From the NCBI RefSeq assembly GCF_029382225.1, contig NZ_JARLTC010000017.1, positions 62,001 through 126,000 of the forward strand: a DNA stretch of 64,000 nucleotides. The letters are read 5' to 3'. This stretch comes from Spongiactinospora sp. TRM90649 (GTDB lineage Bacteria > Actinomycetota > Actinomycetes > Streptosporangiales > Streptosporangiaceae). Shown here one piece after another: positions 24,733-32,568 of the stretch. Positions within the stretch are counted from its first letter, which is position 1, and each line of letters begins with the position of its first letter. Position numbers and translations under genes: made by a program. The notes below the pieces were generated by a model. That model had not been told where the DNA came from. It ran no database searches and saw only the letters and a program-made list of their open reading frames with translations.

Positions 24733-25800
24733 TTGGCGACCTCCAGGCGACGCGGACCGGCGCGGTCGCAGACGGTGCTGCGCGTCCTGCCCTTCGCCGC
24801 CATGGCGGCGGTGGCGGCGTGCGACCTGATCGCCGGGCCCTCGCTGGGTTTCCTGCCGCTGCTCATCCTGGGGCCGACGTTCGCGTGCGTGTTCGGCAGC
24901 GTCCGCCGTACCGCGTTCATCGGCGCGACGGCGCTGGCCCTCTGCATCCCGCTGGCCGCCTACAACGGCACGCTACTGAAGTGGCAGAACAACCTGACGA
25001 TCGCCACCATCCTCAGCGTCACCTGCGCCAGCATGCTCGCCAGCCACCTGCGGTTACAGCGTGAGCGGGAACTGGCCAACCTCAAGCTGGTAGCCGAGGC
25101 CGCCCAGCGGGTGCTGCTACGACCGGTCCCGCGACGCGCCGGGGATCTCCGGCTGGCCCTGTCCTACACCTCCGCCTCCGCCGAGGCTCGGATCGGAGGC
25201 GACCTCTACGAAGTGGTCACGACCCCGGCCGGAGTCCGGCTGATCGTCGGCGACGTGCAGGGAAAGGGACTGCAGGCCGTCGAAACCGCCGCGTGGGTGC
25301 TCGGCGCGTTCCGCGAAGCCGCATACGACCAAGCCGACCTGATCGGCGTCGCCCAGCGCCTGGAGGCCACCCTCGCCCGCCACCTCGGCGCGGAATCCTT
25401 CGTCACCGCCATCCTGGCCGAGGTCACCGAGGATGAGATCACTCTGCTCAACTGCGGCCATCCCGCCCCGATCCTCCTGCGCAGCGACGGGCACATCACC
25501 GTGATCGTCCCACCGGAGGAGAACCTGCCGCTCGGCCTCGCCTCGCTGGCCCCCGCGACGCCCAAGCCGTACAACTGCGGCTTCGGCGAGCAGGACCAGA
25601 TCCTCTTCTACACCGACGGCGTGATCGAGACCCGTGATCCGGCCGGTCGGTTCTACCCGCTGACCGAGCGTCTTGGGCCGCTGGGCGGCGATGATCCCCA
25701 GCAGGCCCTCGACGCGCTCCGCGAAGACCTGCTCGATCATGCCGGCGGGCCGCTGGCCGATGACGCGGCCATGCTGTTCCTGCGGCGGCAAGGCTACTGA
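24733..25800 (+). CDS. Membrane-anchored PP2C/SpoIIE-type serine phosphatase
   Basis: A 355-residue protein starting with TTG at 24733 (no good ATG nearby). Residues 15-115 hold about four membrane helices. Residues about 130-350 form a SpoIIE phosphatase domain: RIGGDLYEVV with the first metal Asp, LIVGDVQGKGLQA with the second, LLNCGHPAPIL, DQILFYTDGVIE and LADDAAMLFLRR. It probably dephosphorylates an anti-sigma-factor antagonist. The adjacent STAS gene, 11 bases downstream, is the obvious substrate. Together they form a partner-switching module without an adjacent kinase. Confidence 0.92.
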   Translation: MATSRRRGPARSQTVLRVLPFAAMAAVAACDLIAGPSLGFLPLLILGPTFACVFGSVRRTAFIGATALALCIPLAAYNGTLLKWQNNLTIATILSVTCASMLASHLRLQRERELANLKLVAEAAQRVLLRPVPRRAGDLRLALSYTSASAEARIGGDLYEVVTTPAGVRLIVGDVQGKGLQAVETAAWVLGAFREAAYDQADLIGVAQRLEATLARHLGAESFVTAILAEVTEDEITLLNCGHPAPILLRSDGHITVIVPPEENLPLGLASLAPATPKPYNCGFGEQDQILFYTDGVIETRDPAGRFYPLTERLGPLGGDDPQQALDALREDLLDHAGGPLADDAAMLFLRRQGY

Positions 25801-25811
25801 AGGACACCACC

Positions 25812-26159
25812 ATGGAGAACTTCACCGTCGACATCGACTGGCACGGCACCGCCGTGGTCATCCGCCTCAGCGGGGAACTGGACCTGGCCACCGCGCCGAC
25901 GCTACGTGACTGCCTGGGCGTGGCGCTGGCCGAGTTCGGCTCTCCGACGCTGGTGGTCGACACCGGCGGCCTCACCTTCTGTGACTCCAGCGGCCTGTCG
26001 GTCCTGCTCAGCGGCCTATCCCTGGCCGAATCCGCCGGCGGCAGCCTGGCGCTGTCCGCGGTCGGCGGCCAGTTGGCCAGACTGCTGGCCGTCACCGGCC
26101 TGAACGCGCGATTCCAGATCTTCACGACCACACCGGAGGCCCTGGACCGCATGGAATGA
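25812..26159 (+). CDS. STAS-domain anti-sigma-factor antagonist
   Basis: A 115-residue STAS domain. LTFCDSSGLSVLL carries the phosphorylatable Ser; GELDLATAPTLRDCL is the typical first half. It follows the SpoIIE phosphatase by 11 bases with an AAGGA site, so the phosphatase probably activates it. The released antagonist would bind an anti-sigma kinase encoded elsewhere. It is shorter than, and not identical to, the STAS protein at 11508. Confidence 0.93.
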   Translation: MENFTVDIDWHGTAVVIRLSGELDLATAPTLRDCLGVALAEFGSPTLVVDTGGLTFCDSSGLSVLLSGLSLAESAGGSLALSAVGGQLARLLAVTGLNARFQIFTTTPEALDRME

Positions 26160-26173
26160 GATAGAAATGGCTC

Positions 26174-26638
26174 ATGCGGGAGCTCGACCAGGTCACCTCG
26201 GGTGTGCTGACCGGCTCGCGGGTGCTCGTCGGCATCGCCGCCCGCTCCCTGGCGGCGGTCGAGGGAAGAGTGACGCTGCCGCAGTTCCGCATGCTGGTGG
26301 TGCTGTCCGGGCACGGCGAGACCAAACTCGTCACGATGGCGGAACTGCTGGACGTCAATTCCTCGACGGCCATGCGGATGGCCGATCGCCTCGCCTCGGC
26401 CGGTCTGATCGTCCGCGAAGTGAACCCGGTAAACCGCCGCGAAACGCTGATGCGGCTCACCGCCGATGGGCGGCGCCTGGTCGACGAGGTCACCACCCGG
26501 CGCCGCGAGGAGATCGATTCGATCGTCTCCCGGATGGCCCCACAGCATCGCACGGCGCTGATCGAGGCGATGGCCGCCTTCAACGAAGCCGCAGGTGAAC
26601 AGCCTGCGGACGGTTCCCACCCGCTCGGCTGGCCGTAG
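26174..26638 (+). CDS. MarR-family transcriptional regulator
   Basis: A 154-residue MarR protein. The winged helix-turn-helix reads KLVTMAELLDVNSSTAMRMADRLASAGLIVREVNPVNRRETLMRLT (residues about 50-95). It begins 15 bases after the STAS gene, so it is probably the third gene of that operon. The sequence type (VVLSGHGETKLVTMAEL) is common next to actinomycete STAS/phosphatase genes. Effector unknown. Confidence 0.92.
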   Translation: MRELDQVTSGVLTGSRVLVGIAARSLAAVEGRVTLPQFRMLVVLSGHGETKLVTMAELLDVNSSTAMRMADRLASAGLIVREVNPVNRRETLMRLTADGRRLVDEVTTRRREEIDSIVSRMAPQHRTALIEAMAAFNEAAGEQPADGSHPLGWP

Positions 26639-26770
26639 GTTCGACCTGGTCGAACTCGGCGTCGCAGGCCAGAGCGCGCCATCCGGCGACAGCGGTGCGG
26701 CCCGGGCTTTGATCGAGTATCGCCCGCGCGAACCATTGGCATGGTGGCGGGTCTTGATACGGTATCGATA

Positions 26771-26794
26771 GGTGTGCCGGGAAGTCTGGTCGGC
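26771..26794 (+). ncRNA. Leader element copy 3 (core GCCGGGAAGTCTGGTCGGC)
   Basis: The third copy, ending 32 nt before the start of the CBS/cation-transporter operon. It shares the full GGTGTGCCGGGAAG prefix with copy 1. The in-frame reading VPGSLVGDHAVDP ends at a TAG after 13 codons, so a very short upstream ORF is possible. Confidence 0.6.
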
Positions 26795-26826
26795 GATCAT
26801 GCCGTCGACCCATAGGGACACCCGTC

Positions 26827-27270
26827 ATGCATGCACGCGCGCTGCTGTCCGACTTCCCCACGGTCACCCCCGACACCCCGGTGATCGAGGCCGCCCGCTT
26901 ACTCGCCGACCAGGACCTGCCCGGCCTGATCGTGGTCGACGGCGCCGGCCGCCCGGTCAGCATCCTGCCCGGCCCCCAGGTCCTGCGGCTGGCCGTGCCC
27001 GAGTACTGCCTGGACGATCCGGCGCTGGCCCGGGTCGTGGACGAGGCGCATGCCGACCGCTTCCTCGATGCCCTGGCCGACCGGCAGGTGAGCGCCGCGT
27101 TGCCACGCGACAAACGCAAGCTGCCGATCGCCGACCCGGACGCGACCGTCCTGGAGCTCGCGGCGCTGATGGCCCGCACGCACAGCCCGCTCGTCGCCGT
27201 CGTCGAGGACGGACGGCTGCTCGGCGCGGTCACCCTGCAGGCCCTCATGGACTGGCTCATCGCCCAGTGA
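26827..27270 (+). CDS. CBS-domain protein
   Basis: A 147-residue protein with two CBS motifs: VIEAARLLADQDLPGLIVVDGAGRPVSIL, and TVLELAALMARTHSPLVAVVEDGRLLGAVTL (quoted to show the repeats). A CBS pair binds adenosyl ligands such as AMP, ATP or c-di-AMP. Its stop overlaps the GTG of the downstream permease (GTGA), so it probably gates that transporter, as CBS domains do in other ion carriers. It is the first gene of a three-gene cation operon. Confidence 0.9.
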   Translation: MHARALLSDFPTVTPDTPVIEAARLLADQDLPGLIVVDGAGRPVSILPGPQVLRLAVPEYCLDDPALARVVDEAHADRFLDALADRQVSAALPRDKRKLPIADPDATVLELAALMARTHSPLVAVVEDGRLLGAVTLQALMDWLIAQ

Positions 27271-28559
27271 GCGTGGTCGCCTGGCTGTCGATCGCCGTCT
27301 TCCTGTGCGCCTACGCCCTGATCGCCACCGAGAAGATCCACCGCGTGGCCGCGGCCCTCGGCGGCGCGGGCCTCATGCTGCTGATCCACGCCACCGACGC
27401 CGAGACCGCGTTCTTCGCCGAGTCCACGGGCATCGACTGGAACGTCATCTTCCTGCTCCTCGGCATGATGATCATCGTCGGGGTGTTGAAGCAGACCGGG
27501 GTCTTCGAGTACCTGGCGATCTGGGCCGCCAAGAAGGCCCGCGGCCGGCCATACCGGCTGATGGTGCTCCTGGTGGTGATCACCGCGAGCGCCTCGGCCC
27601 TGCTCGACAACGTCACGACCGTCCTGCTGATCGCGCCGGTCACCTTCCTGGTCTGCGATCGGTTGAGGGTACCGGTCGCCCCGTTCCTGATCGCCGAGGT
27701 GATGGCCTCCAACATCGGCGGGGCCGCCACCCTCGTCGGCGATCCGCCCAACATCATCATCGCCAGCCGGGCCGGGCTGAGCTTCAACGACTTCCTCATC
27801 CACATGACGCCGATGGTCATCGTCCTGATGGCCGCCTTCATCGGACTGTGCCGGATCGTCTTCCGCAAGGCGTTCCGCTACGACCCGGAACGGGCGGCCG
27901 AGATCATGACGCTGAACGAGCGGGAGGCGATCAGCGACCGGCGGCTCCTGTGGCAGTCCCTGGTCGTGCTGGCCGTCGTCATGGCCGCGTTCGTGCTGCA
28001 CCCCGTCCTGCACTATGAGCCCTCCGTGGTGGCCGTCCTGGGCGCCGGAATCCTGGTGGCCGCCACCAAGGTCACCACCCACGAGGCCATCGCCGAGGTC
28101 GAGTGGCCCACCCTGACCTTCTTCGCCGGGCTGTTCGTCATGGTCGGAGCGCTGGTCAACACCGGCGTCATCGGCCAGATATCCCAAGCCGCCGCCGGCG
28201 CCACCGAAGACCGGCTGGGCCTGACCACCATGGGACTGCTGGGAGCATCGGCCGGGCTGTCGGCGATCGTGGACAACATCCCGTATGTGGCCACCATGAG
28301 CCCCATCGTCGCCGAACTGGTCGGCGCCAACGGCGGCGACGGCCCGGCGCAGGTGTTGTGGTGGGCGCTGGCGTTCGGCGCCGACCTGGGCGGCAACGCC
28401 ACCGCCGTCGGCGCCGCGGCCAACGTGGTGGTACTTGGCATCGCCGCGCGCAACGGCACCCCGATCAGCTTCTGGCAGTTCACCAGATACGGACTGATCA
28501 TCACCCCCATCACCATCGCCATGTGCGTGCCCTACCTGTGGTTCCGCTACCTGGCCTAG
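27267..28559 (+). CDS. ArsB/NhaD-superfamily ion permease
   Basis: A 430-residue membrane protein with about 11-12 helices. The GTG start at 27267 overlaps the CBS stop. The signatures VGDPPNIIIASRAGLSFNDF and, in the second half, SAIVDNIPYVATMSPIV with GADLGGNATAVGAAANVV are those of the SLC13/ArsB/NhaD ion-transporter fold. Similar proteins exchange sodium or arsenite for protons. Together with the CBS protein and the NhaP-type antiporter it suggests sodium/pH homeostasis. Confidence 0.92.
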   Translation: MSVVAWLSIAVFLCAYALIATEKIHRVAAALGGAGLMLLIHATDAETAFFAESTGIDWNVIFLLLGMMIIVGVLKQTGVFEYLAIWAAKKARGRPYRLMVLLVVITASASALLDNVTTVLLIAPVTFLVCDRLRVPVAPFLIAEVMASNIGGAATLVGDPPNIIIASRAGLSFNDFLIHMTPMVIVLMAAFIGLCRIVFRKAFRYDPERAAEIMTLNEREAISDRRLLWQSLVVLAVVMAAFVLHPVLHYEPSVVAVLGAGILVAATKVTTHEAIAEVEWPTLTFFAGLFVMVGALVNTGVIGQISQAAAGATEDRLGLTTMGLLGASAGLSAIVDNIPYVATMSPIVAELVGANGGDGPAQVLWWALAFGADLGGNATAVGAAANVVVLGIAARNGTPISFWQFTRYGLIITPITIAMCVPYLWFRYLA

Positions 28560-28572
28560 AAGGACACCCCTT

Positions 28573-29787
28573 GTGATCACCCTGCTGACGGCCTTCGCCG
28601 GACTGCTGCTCGTCGCGGTGCTGCTGTCGAGCCTGGCCCACCGCACCATCCTGTCCACCGCGGCGCTGTTCCTGGTCGCCGGGTTCGTCCTGGGCGACGG
28701 CGTGCTCGGCCTGATCTCTCTGCGACCGGGCGACGACCTGGTCGCCACGCTGGCCGAACTGGCGCTGTTCACCGTGCTGTTCACCGACGGCATGCGGGTC
28801 GGCTGGGCCGATCTGCGCAGCGCCTGGCGGCTGCCCGGCCGCGCCCTCGGCTGGGGCCTGCCGCTCACCCTGGTCATCACCGCCCTCGGCGCGCACTGGC
28901 TGCTCGGCCTCGGCTGGATCGAGTCGCTGCTCGTCGGCGCCATCCTGGCCCCCACCGACCCGGTCTTCGCCGCCGCCCTGGTGGGCAACGAGAAGGTGCC
29001 GCCCCGGCTGCGGCAGTTGCTCAACGTCGAATCCGGCGTCAACGACGGCCTGGCCCTGCCGTTCGTCATCCTCTTCCTCGCCGTCGCCTCCGGCTCGGCC
29101 GACCTGCACCTCGGCGAGCTGGGACTGGAACTCGGCCTCGGCATCGTGATCGGCATCGCCGTCCCGTGGGCGGCGATCAAGCTGGAACAGACCCGCTGGT
29201 TCTCCGCCTCCACCCAGTACGAGCCGCTCAACGCCCTGGCCATCGGGCTGCTCGTGCTCGCGCTCGGCAAGGCCACGCACGGCAACCTGTTCCTGGCCGC
29301 GTTCGCGGCCGGTATCACCGTCGCCACCTTCGGACCACGGCAGCGCCAGTCGTTCGAGCACTTCGGCGAGCTCATCGCCGAAGTGTTCAAACTCGCCGCG
29401 CTGCTGGTGTTCGGCGCGCTCATCAGTCCCGCGCTGCTCGGCGCGGTCGGCTGGCAGGGCTGGCTGTTCGCCATCGGCGCGCTGATCGTGGCCCGGCCCG
29501 CCGCGATCTGGTTGTCGTTCCTGCGCTCGGGGCTGTCGGTCCGCGAACAGGCGGCGGTGGCCTGGTTCGGCCCGAAGGGATTCGCGTCCGTCGTCTACGG
29601 CCTGCTCGTCCTGGCCTCCGGCATCGCCACCGCCCAGCAGGTCTTCCAGGTCGTCGCCGTCACCATCGTCGCCTCGATCCTGCTGCACTCCTCCACCGAC
29701 ATCGTGGTGGCCCGCTGGTTCGACGACGAGCGTGAGGTCCCGGCCTGGTACGGCACCGTCACCCGCAGGATCCGCCGGCGCGGCTGA
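28573..29787 (+). CDS. Cation:proton antiporter (CPA1/NhaP-like)
   Basis: A 404-residue membrane protein, GTG start. It has about 12 helices. The hallmarks of CPA1 exchangers are visible: GAILAPTDPVFAAALVG (discontinuous helix with the 'PTDP') and NVESGVNDGLALPFVILFL with the ND pair that binds the cation. A later AWFGPKGFASVVYGLL is the second conserved segment. It exports sodium (or potassium) in exchange for protons. It follows the permease by 13 bases with an AAGGA site, in the same operon. Confidence 0.93.
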   Translation: MITLLTAFAGLLLVAVLLSSLAHRTILSTAALFLVAGFVLGDGVLGLISLRPGDDLVATLAELALFTVLFTDGMRVGWADLRSAWRLPGRALGWGLPLTLVITALGAHWLLGLGWIESLLVGAILAPTDPVFAAALVGNEKVPPRLRQLLNVESGVNDGLALPFVILFLAVASGSADLHLGELGLELGLGIVIGIAVPWAAIKLEQTRWFSASTQYEPLNALAIGLLVLALGKATHGNLFLAAFAAGITVATFGPRQRQSFEHFGELIAEVFKLAALLVFGALISPALLGAVGWQGWLFAIGALIVARPAAIWLSFLRSGLSVREQAAVAWFGPKGFASVVYGLLVLASGIATAQQVFQVVAVTIVASILLHSSTDIVVARWFDDEREVPAWYGTVTRRIRRRG

Positions 29788-29814
29788 GGTCAGAGGGCCG
29801 CGCCCGCCACCGGG

Positions 29815-30594
29815 TCAGCGGGTATGGTCGGCGCGGTTCCACCACGCGGCCGTCGCCACGGCACCGGCCGCTCCGGTGAGCGCCACCAGCAGCAGTCCGA
29901 GCAGGCCCGGCGGGTCCTGACCGGATCCGGTGATGCCGGCGTAGAGGCCGGGCACCGACCAGGGGAAGACACCGCCGTAGCCAAGCGCGGCGATCACCTG
30001 GGAGGCGAAGACGAGGCCGAACAGGACGCCGACGGCGGCCAGATATCCGCGCCCCATGCTCGCGGCCAAGGCCAGCGGCGTGGTGGTGAGCGCCGCGAGC
30101 GCGGCCGCCGCGAAGAGGCGCATGAGGCCGTCGATCGCCGTCGGCGCCGACCAGGCGGGCAAGCCCAGCAGCGCGCCGATCAGTAGGCCGAGCCCGGCGA
30201 GCAGGAAGGCCAGCAGCAGCGCCCAGATTGCGGCGACGGTGAACTTGGCGGCAACGATGGCGGTCCGGGAGGTGGGCAGGGCGAGCAGGTCGGTGGCGGT
30301 GCGGTCACTGAACTCTCGGCCGAACAGCCAGATGGCGATCAGGCCGTAGACGCCCAGGCCGCCCACCGCGACGGCTTGGGCGAGCAGGGCGAGATAGCCG
30401 GGCCAGTCGGCATCAGCCCCGGCCAGCTGGGCCTTGCCGCCCAGCAGTCCGAGCGCCCGGGCCCGGGCGGGATCTGCCAGGATGAACATGAACATCCCGC
30501 ACACCAGCGCGGCGATGGTGAAGGCCAGCGTGGTGATCCAGGGCAGGCGGCTACGCCGTGCCTTGCGCAGTTCCGCCCACAGTGCTTCACGCAC
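29815..30594 (-). CDS. ABC-2-type transporter permease
   Basis: A 259-residue membrane protein with six predicted helices (first: ITTLAFTIAALVCGMFMFIL; last: LLGLLLVALTGAAGAVATA). The GTG at 30594 is preferred because AAAGGGGG lies eight bases upstream; an earlier ATG at 30612 has no spacing for a ribosome site. WLFGREFSDRTATDLLALPTSR is the ABC-2 signature region. It overlaps the end of the ATPase gene by eight bases and forms the exporter with it. Substrate unknown. Confidence 0.9.
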   Translation of the reverse strand: MREALWAELRKARRSRLPWITTLAFTIAALVCGMFMFILADPARARALGLLGGKAQLAGADADWPGYLALLAQAVAVGGLGVYGLIAIWLFGREFSDRTATDLLALPTSRTAIVAAKFTVAAIWALLLAFLLAGLGLLIGALLGLPAWSAPTAIDGLMRLFAAAALAALTTTPLALAASMGRGYLAAVGVLFGLVFASQVIAALGYGGVFPWSVPGLYAGITGSGQDPPGLLGLLLVALTGAAGAVATAAWWNRADHTR

Positions 30595-31576
30595 CTGCGG
30601 CCCCCTTTCCATCCTCTGATCGAGTGCCTGCGCTTGTGCCTGGGCTGGGTGCGGCCTGCGGGTTCAGGTCGATGGTGCGCAGGAAGAACGTTTCGAGATC
30701 CTCCTCGTGCAGGTGGAGGTCGGTGGGTGGCACTCCCGCCTGCACCAGGATGGTGGCGATCACCTCCGGCCCGGCCAGCGCGCGTGGGTCGGTGATCACC
30801 AGGCCGGCCGAGGCGGCGGAATCTGACCGGTAGCCGTGCGCTGCCAGGACCGCTTGGGCCTTGGCGTCGTCGCGGGTGGCCAAGCGCAGGTGACGGCGGC
30901 GGTGCCGGTCCAATTGGTCGGCGTCGTGCTCGCCTAGCAGGCGGCCGTGGTGCAGGATGCCGATGCGGGTGGCCAGGCGGGCGACCTCGGCCAGCAGGTG
31001 GCTGGACAGGAAAACCGTGGTGCCGTGCCGGTGGGCCAGGTCGGCGAGCAGGGTACGGATCTCGGCGACGCCGGCGGGATCCAGGCCGTTGACGGGCTCG
31101 TCGAGGATGAGCAACGCGGGGGCGTGGATGAGGGCCTTGCCCAGGGCCAGGCGTTGCAGGTTGCCGAGCGACAGGGTGCGGGCCCGGCGGTCGGCGTACG
31201 GGGCGAGCGCCAGCCGTTCGATGATGTCATCGGCACTGCCCGGCAGACAGCGGAGCCGACGAACCACCTCCAGGTTCTCGCGCACGGTCAGCTCTGGATA
31301 GGCGGCGGCCGCCTCCACCACATATCCCACCTTCGCCCAGGCGGAGCGGTCCCTGGCCGGGACATCGGCCCCCAGCACCAGCACCGTTCCCGTGGTGGGT
31401 GCGATCATGCCGAGCAGCATGCGGATCAAGGTCGTCTTGCCGGCGCCGTTGAGGCCCAGCAGAGCATAGATCTGGCCCGCCTGCACCGTCAGTCCGACAT
31501 CGACGACGGCGCGCACGTCCCCGTAGCGTTTGCTCAGCCCGGCCACCTCGATGACCGGTCCTGCCGCGCCGTTCAT
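30587..31576 (-). CDS. ABC transporter ATP-binding protein
   Basis: A 329-residue ATPase. Walker A is LLGLNGAGKTTLIRML, the signature a degenerate LSLGNLQRLALGKAL, Walker B LLILDEPVNGLDPAG, and the switch His is in FLSSHLLAEVARLA. The C-terminal 100 residues are typical of CcmA/DrrA-type ATPases. It is encoded upstream of, and overlaps, the permease, giving a two-gene exporter (drug, lipid or peptide). The stop of a 54-codon leader ORF overlaps its ATG (ATGA), so translation may be coupled. Confidence 0.93.
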   Translation of the reverse strand: MNGAAGPVIEVAGLSKRYGDVRAVVDVGLTVQAGQIYALLGLNGAGKTTLIRMLLGMIAPTTGTVLVLGADVPARDRSAWAKVGYVVEAAAAYPELTVRENLEVVRRLRCLPGSADDIIERLALAPYADRRARTLSLGNLQRLALGKALIHAPALLILDEPVNGLDPAGVAEIRTLLADLAHRHGTTVFLSSHLLAEVARLATRIGILHHGRLLGEHDADQLDRHRRRHLRLATRDDAKAQAVLAAHGYRSDSAASAGLVITDPRALAGPEVIATILVQAGVPPTDLHLHEEDLETFFLRTIDLNPQAAPSPGTSAGTRSEDGKGAAGA

Positions 31577-31737
31577 TGTGCGCCCGCCCTGATCTGTACC
31601 GGGTGCCGGGCCGGGCCCCCTAGTCGCCGGTGCCGACTCGTCCGCCCCTGTGACGCCGCAGGCGCCGACGGGGCCGGGTGCCGCCGTTGAGCGGGGCGAG
31701 TATCCCTGCGAGTGAGAAAGATCGCGGTCCTGCGCAT
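31573..31737 (-). CDS. Possible leader ORF of the ABC exporter
   Basis: A 54-codon frame starting with ATG at 31737, with TAGGAGGTC 9-10 bases upstream, and ending in a TGA that overlaps the ATPase ATG. The product (MRRTAIFLTRRDTRPAQ...) is very rich in Arg, Pro and Ser and has no recognisable fold. It fits a regulatory leader peptide or a chance frame. The strong Shine-Dalgarno and the coupling overlap argue for translation. Confidence 0.4.
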   Translation of the reverse strand: MRRTAIFLTRRDTRPAQRRHPAPSAPAASQGRTSRHRRLGGPARHPVQIRAGAQ

Positions 31738-31757
31738 CGGGAAGTGACCTCCTAGCT

Positions 31758-31779
31758 CCGCGACCTGTGCAGGTCGCGG
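31758..31779 (-). terminator. Perfect hairpin CCGCGACCT-GTGC-AGGTCGCGG
   Basis: A 9-bp perfect stem with a 4-nt loop, directly abutting leader element copy 4 and 20 bases before the Shine-Dalgarno of the leader ORF. There is no T-tract. Its position immediately after the repeated element suggests an expression platform or attenuator of the ABC operon. Confidence 0.55.
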
Positions 31780-31803
31780 GCCGACCAGGCTTCCCGGCTC
31801 ACC
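31780..31803 (-). ncRNA. Leader element copy 4 (core GCCGGGAAGCCTGGTCGGC), minus strand
   Basis: The fourth copy and the only one on the minus strand, where it precedes the minus-strand ABC operon. It is preceded by GGTGA instead of GGTGT, so the putative GTG start of the PGSLVG micro-ORF is lost while the RNA core is kept. This favours an RNA role over a peptide role. Confidence 0.55.
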
Positions 31804-31982
31804 GACATTTGTGCCCCGGCAGGGGCGCGATTCTCTGCTGCCTGGAATGTAGCACCAGCCCGCCAGACCGGCCACGCGCGATGCGTCCAGCCCTTGATGA
31901 TCGCGCGTCATGTAGCCCGAGCGTCCGACCCGCGTTGCAGTCCACAGAATTGCTACTCGCCGGCAGGGCCCCTCAACCCCAG

Positions 31983-32480
31983 TCAGGAAACAGCAAGCAA
32001 GAGCAGGATGACCAGCGAGCCTGCGGTCGTGAGGAGGAATCGCGCCAGGACTAGCGGATGGAACCAGCCGGGAAAAGCGACCTTCGCCGACTCAATCAGC
32101 GACTTGGCATCGATGTCGGTTGTGCCGGACTTGCGCAAGGCGGCCTCCACATAGCGGACGACGAAAACCTGGGCGGTGGTGACGAAGCCGCCGGCGATCA
32201 GCAGGATGGGCTGAAGGATCCAGGTGATCATTGGCCGATCGAACAGATTCAGCACGGCAAGCGTCGCCAAACCTACGGCGATCGCCACGGACACCATCAC
32301 GCTGGCGTTGCCAGCGGTGAAGTCGAGGCCGTGCTTGGTCAATACGGCGGGGCTGTGGCCCTGTCGTTGGATCTCTGCATCAGCCGCCTTCTGGGCGGCG
32401 GCCCCATACCTGTGACCAGCCAACGGAACGACCAGGTACGTCAGGGCCAGCAGGAACTGCAGGGCGGCAACGAGGAACAC
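31983..32480 (-). CDS. Hypothetical four-helix membrane protein
   Basis: A 165-residue protein with about four membrane helices: the N-terminus to residue 21, about 62-80, about 88-110, and the last 20 residues. It is divergent from a TetR gene with two palindromes between them, so it is probably the TetR-controlled target. The middle has a charged loop (HRYGAAAQKAADAEIQRQG). The family is not recognised; small actinomycete integral membrane proteins of this kind often lie next to TetR repressors. Confidence 0.75.
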   Translation of the reverse strand: MFLVAALQFLLALTYLVVPLAGHRYGAAAQKAADAEIQRQGHSPAVLTKHGLDFTAGNASVMVSVAIAVGLATLAVLNLFDRPMITWILQPILLIAGGFVTTAQVFVVRYVEAALRKSGTTDIDAKSLIESAKVAFPGWFHPLVLARFLLTTAGSLVILLLLAVS

Positions 32481-32502
32481 GGGAGATCTCCTCTCGGCGC
32501 TT

Positions 32503-32546
32503 TTGAACTTAGTTCAACATCGTAGCGGAGATCTCGATCTAAGATC
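32503..32546. promoter_or_regulatory. Two palindromes in the TetR-divergent promoter
   Basis: TTGAACTTAGTTCAA (32503-32517) is a perfect 7-bp inverted repeat around one T. GATCTAAGATC (32536-32546) is a perfect 5-bp one around A. They lie between the membrane-protein start (32480) and the TetR start (32569). The first is a strong candidate TetR operator. Confidence 0.65.
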
Positions 32547-32568
32547 AACCATCGCTAGGCTGGGTGGC

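Noticed and set aside
26580..29688. Minus-strand frames of 964 and 392 codons opposite the cation operon
   Set aside because: Opposite three well-defined membrane/CBS genes; low-complexity Gln/Gly/Asp content typical of antisense shadows.
32079..32095. GACCTTCGCC inside the hypothetical membrane gene
   Set aside because: Same core as some boxes but within coding DNA, no palindrome, no downstream start; used as evidence that the short core occurs by chance.
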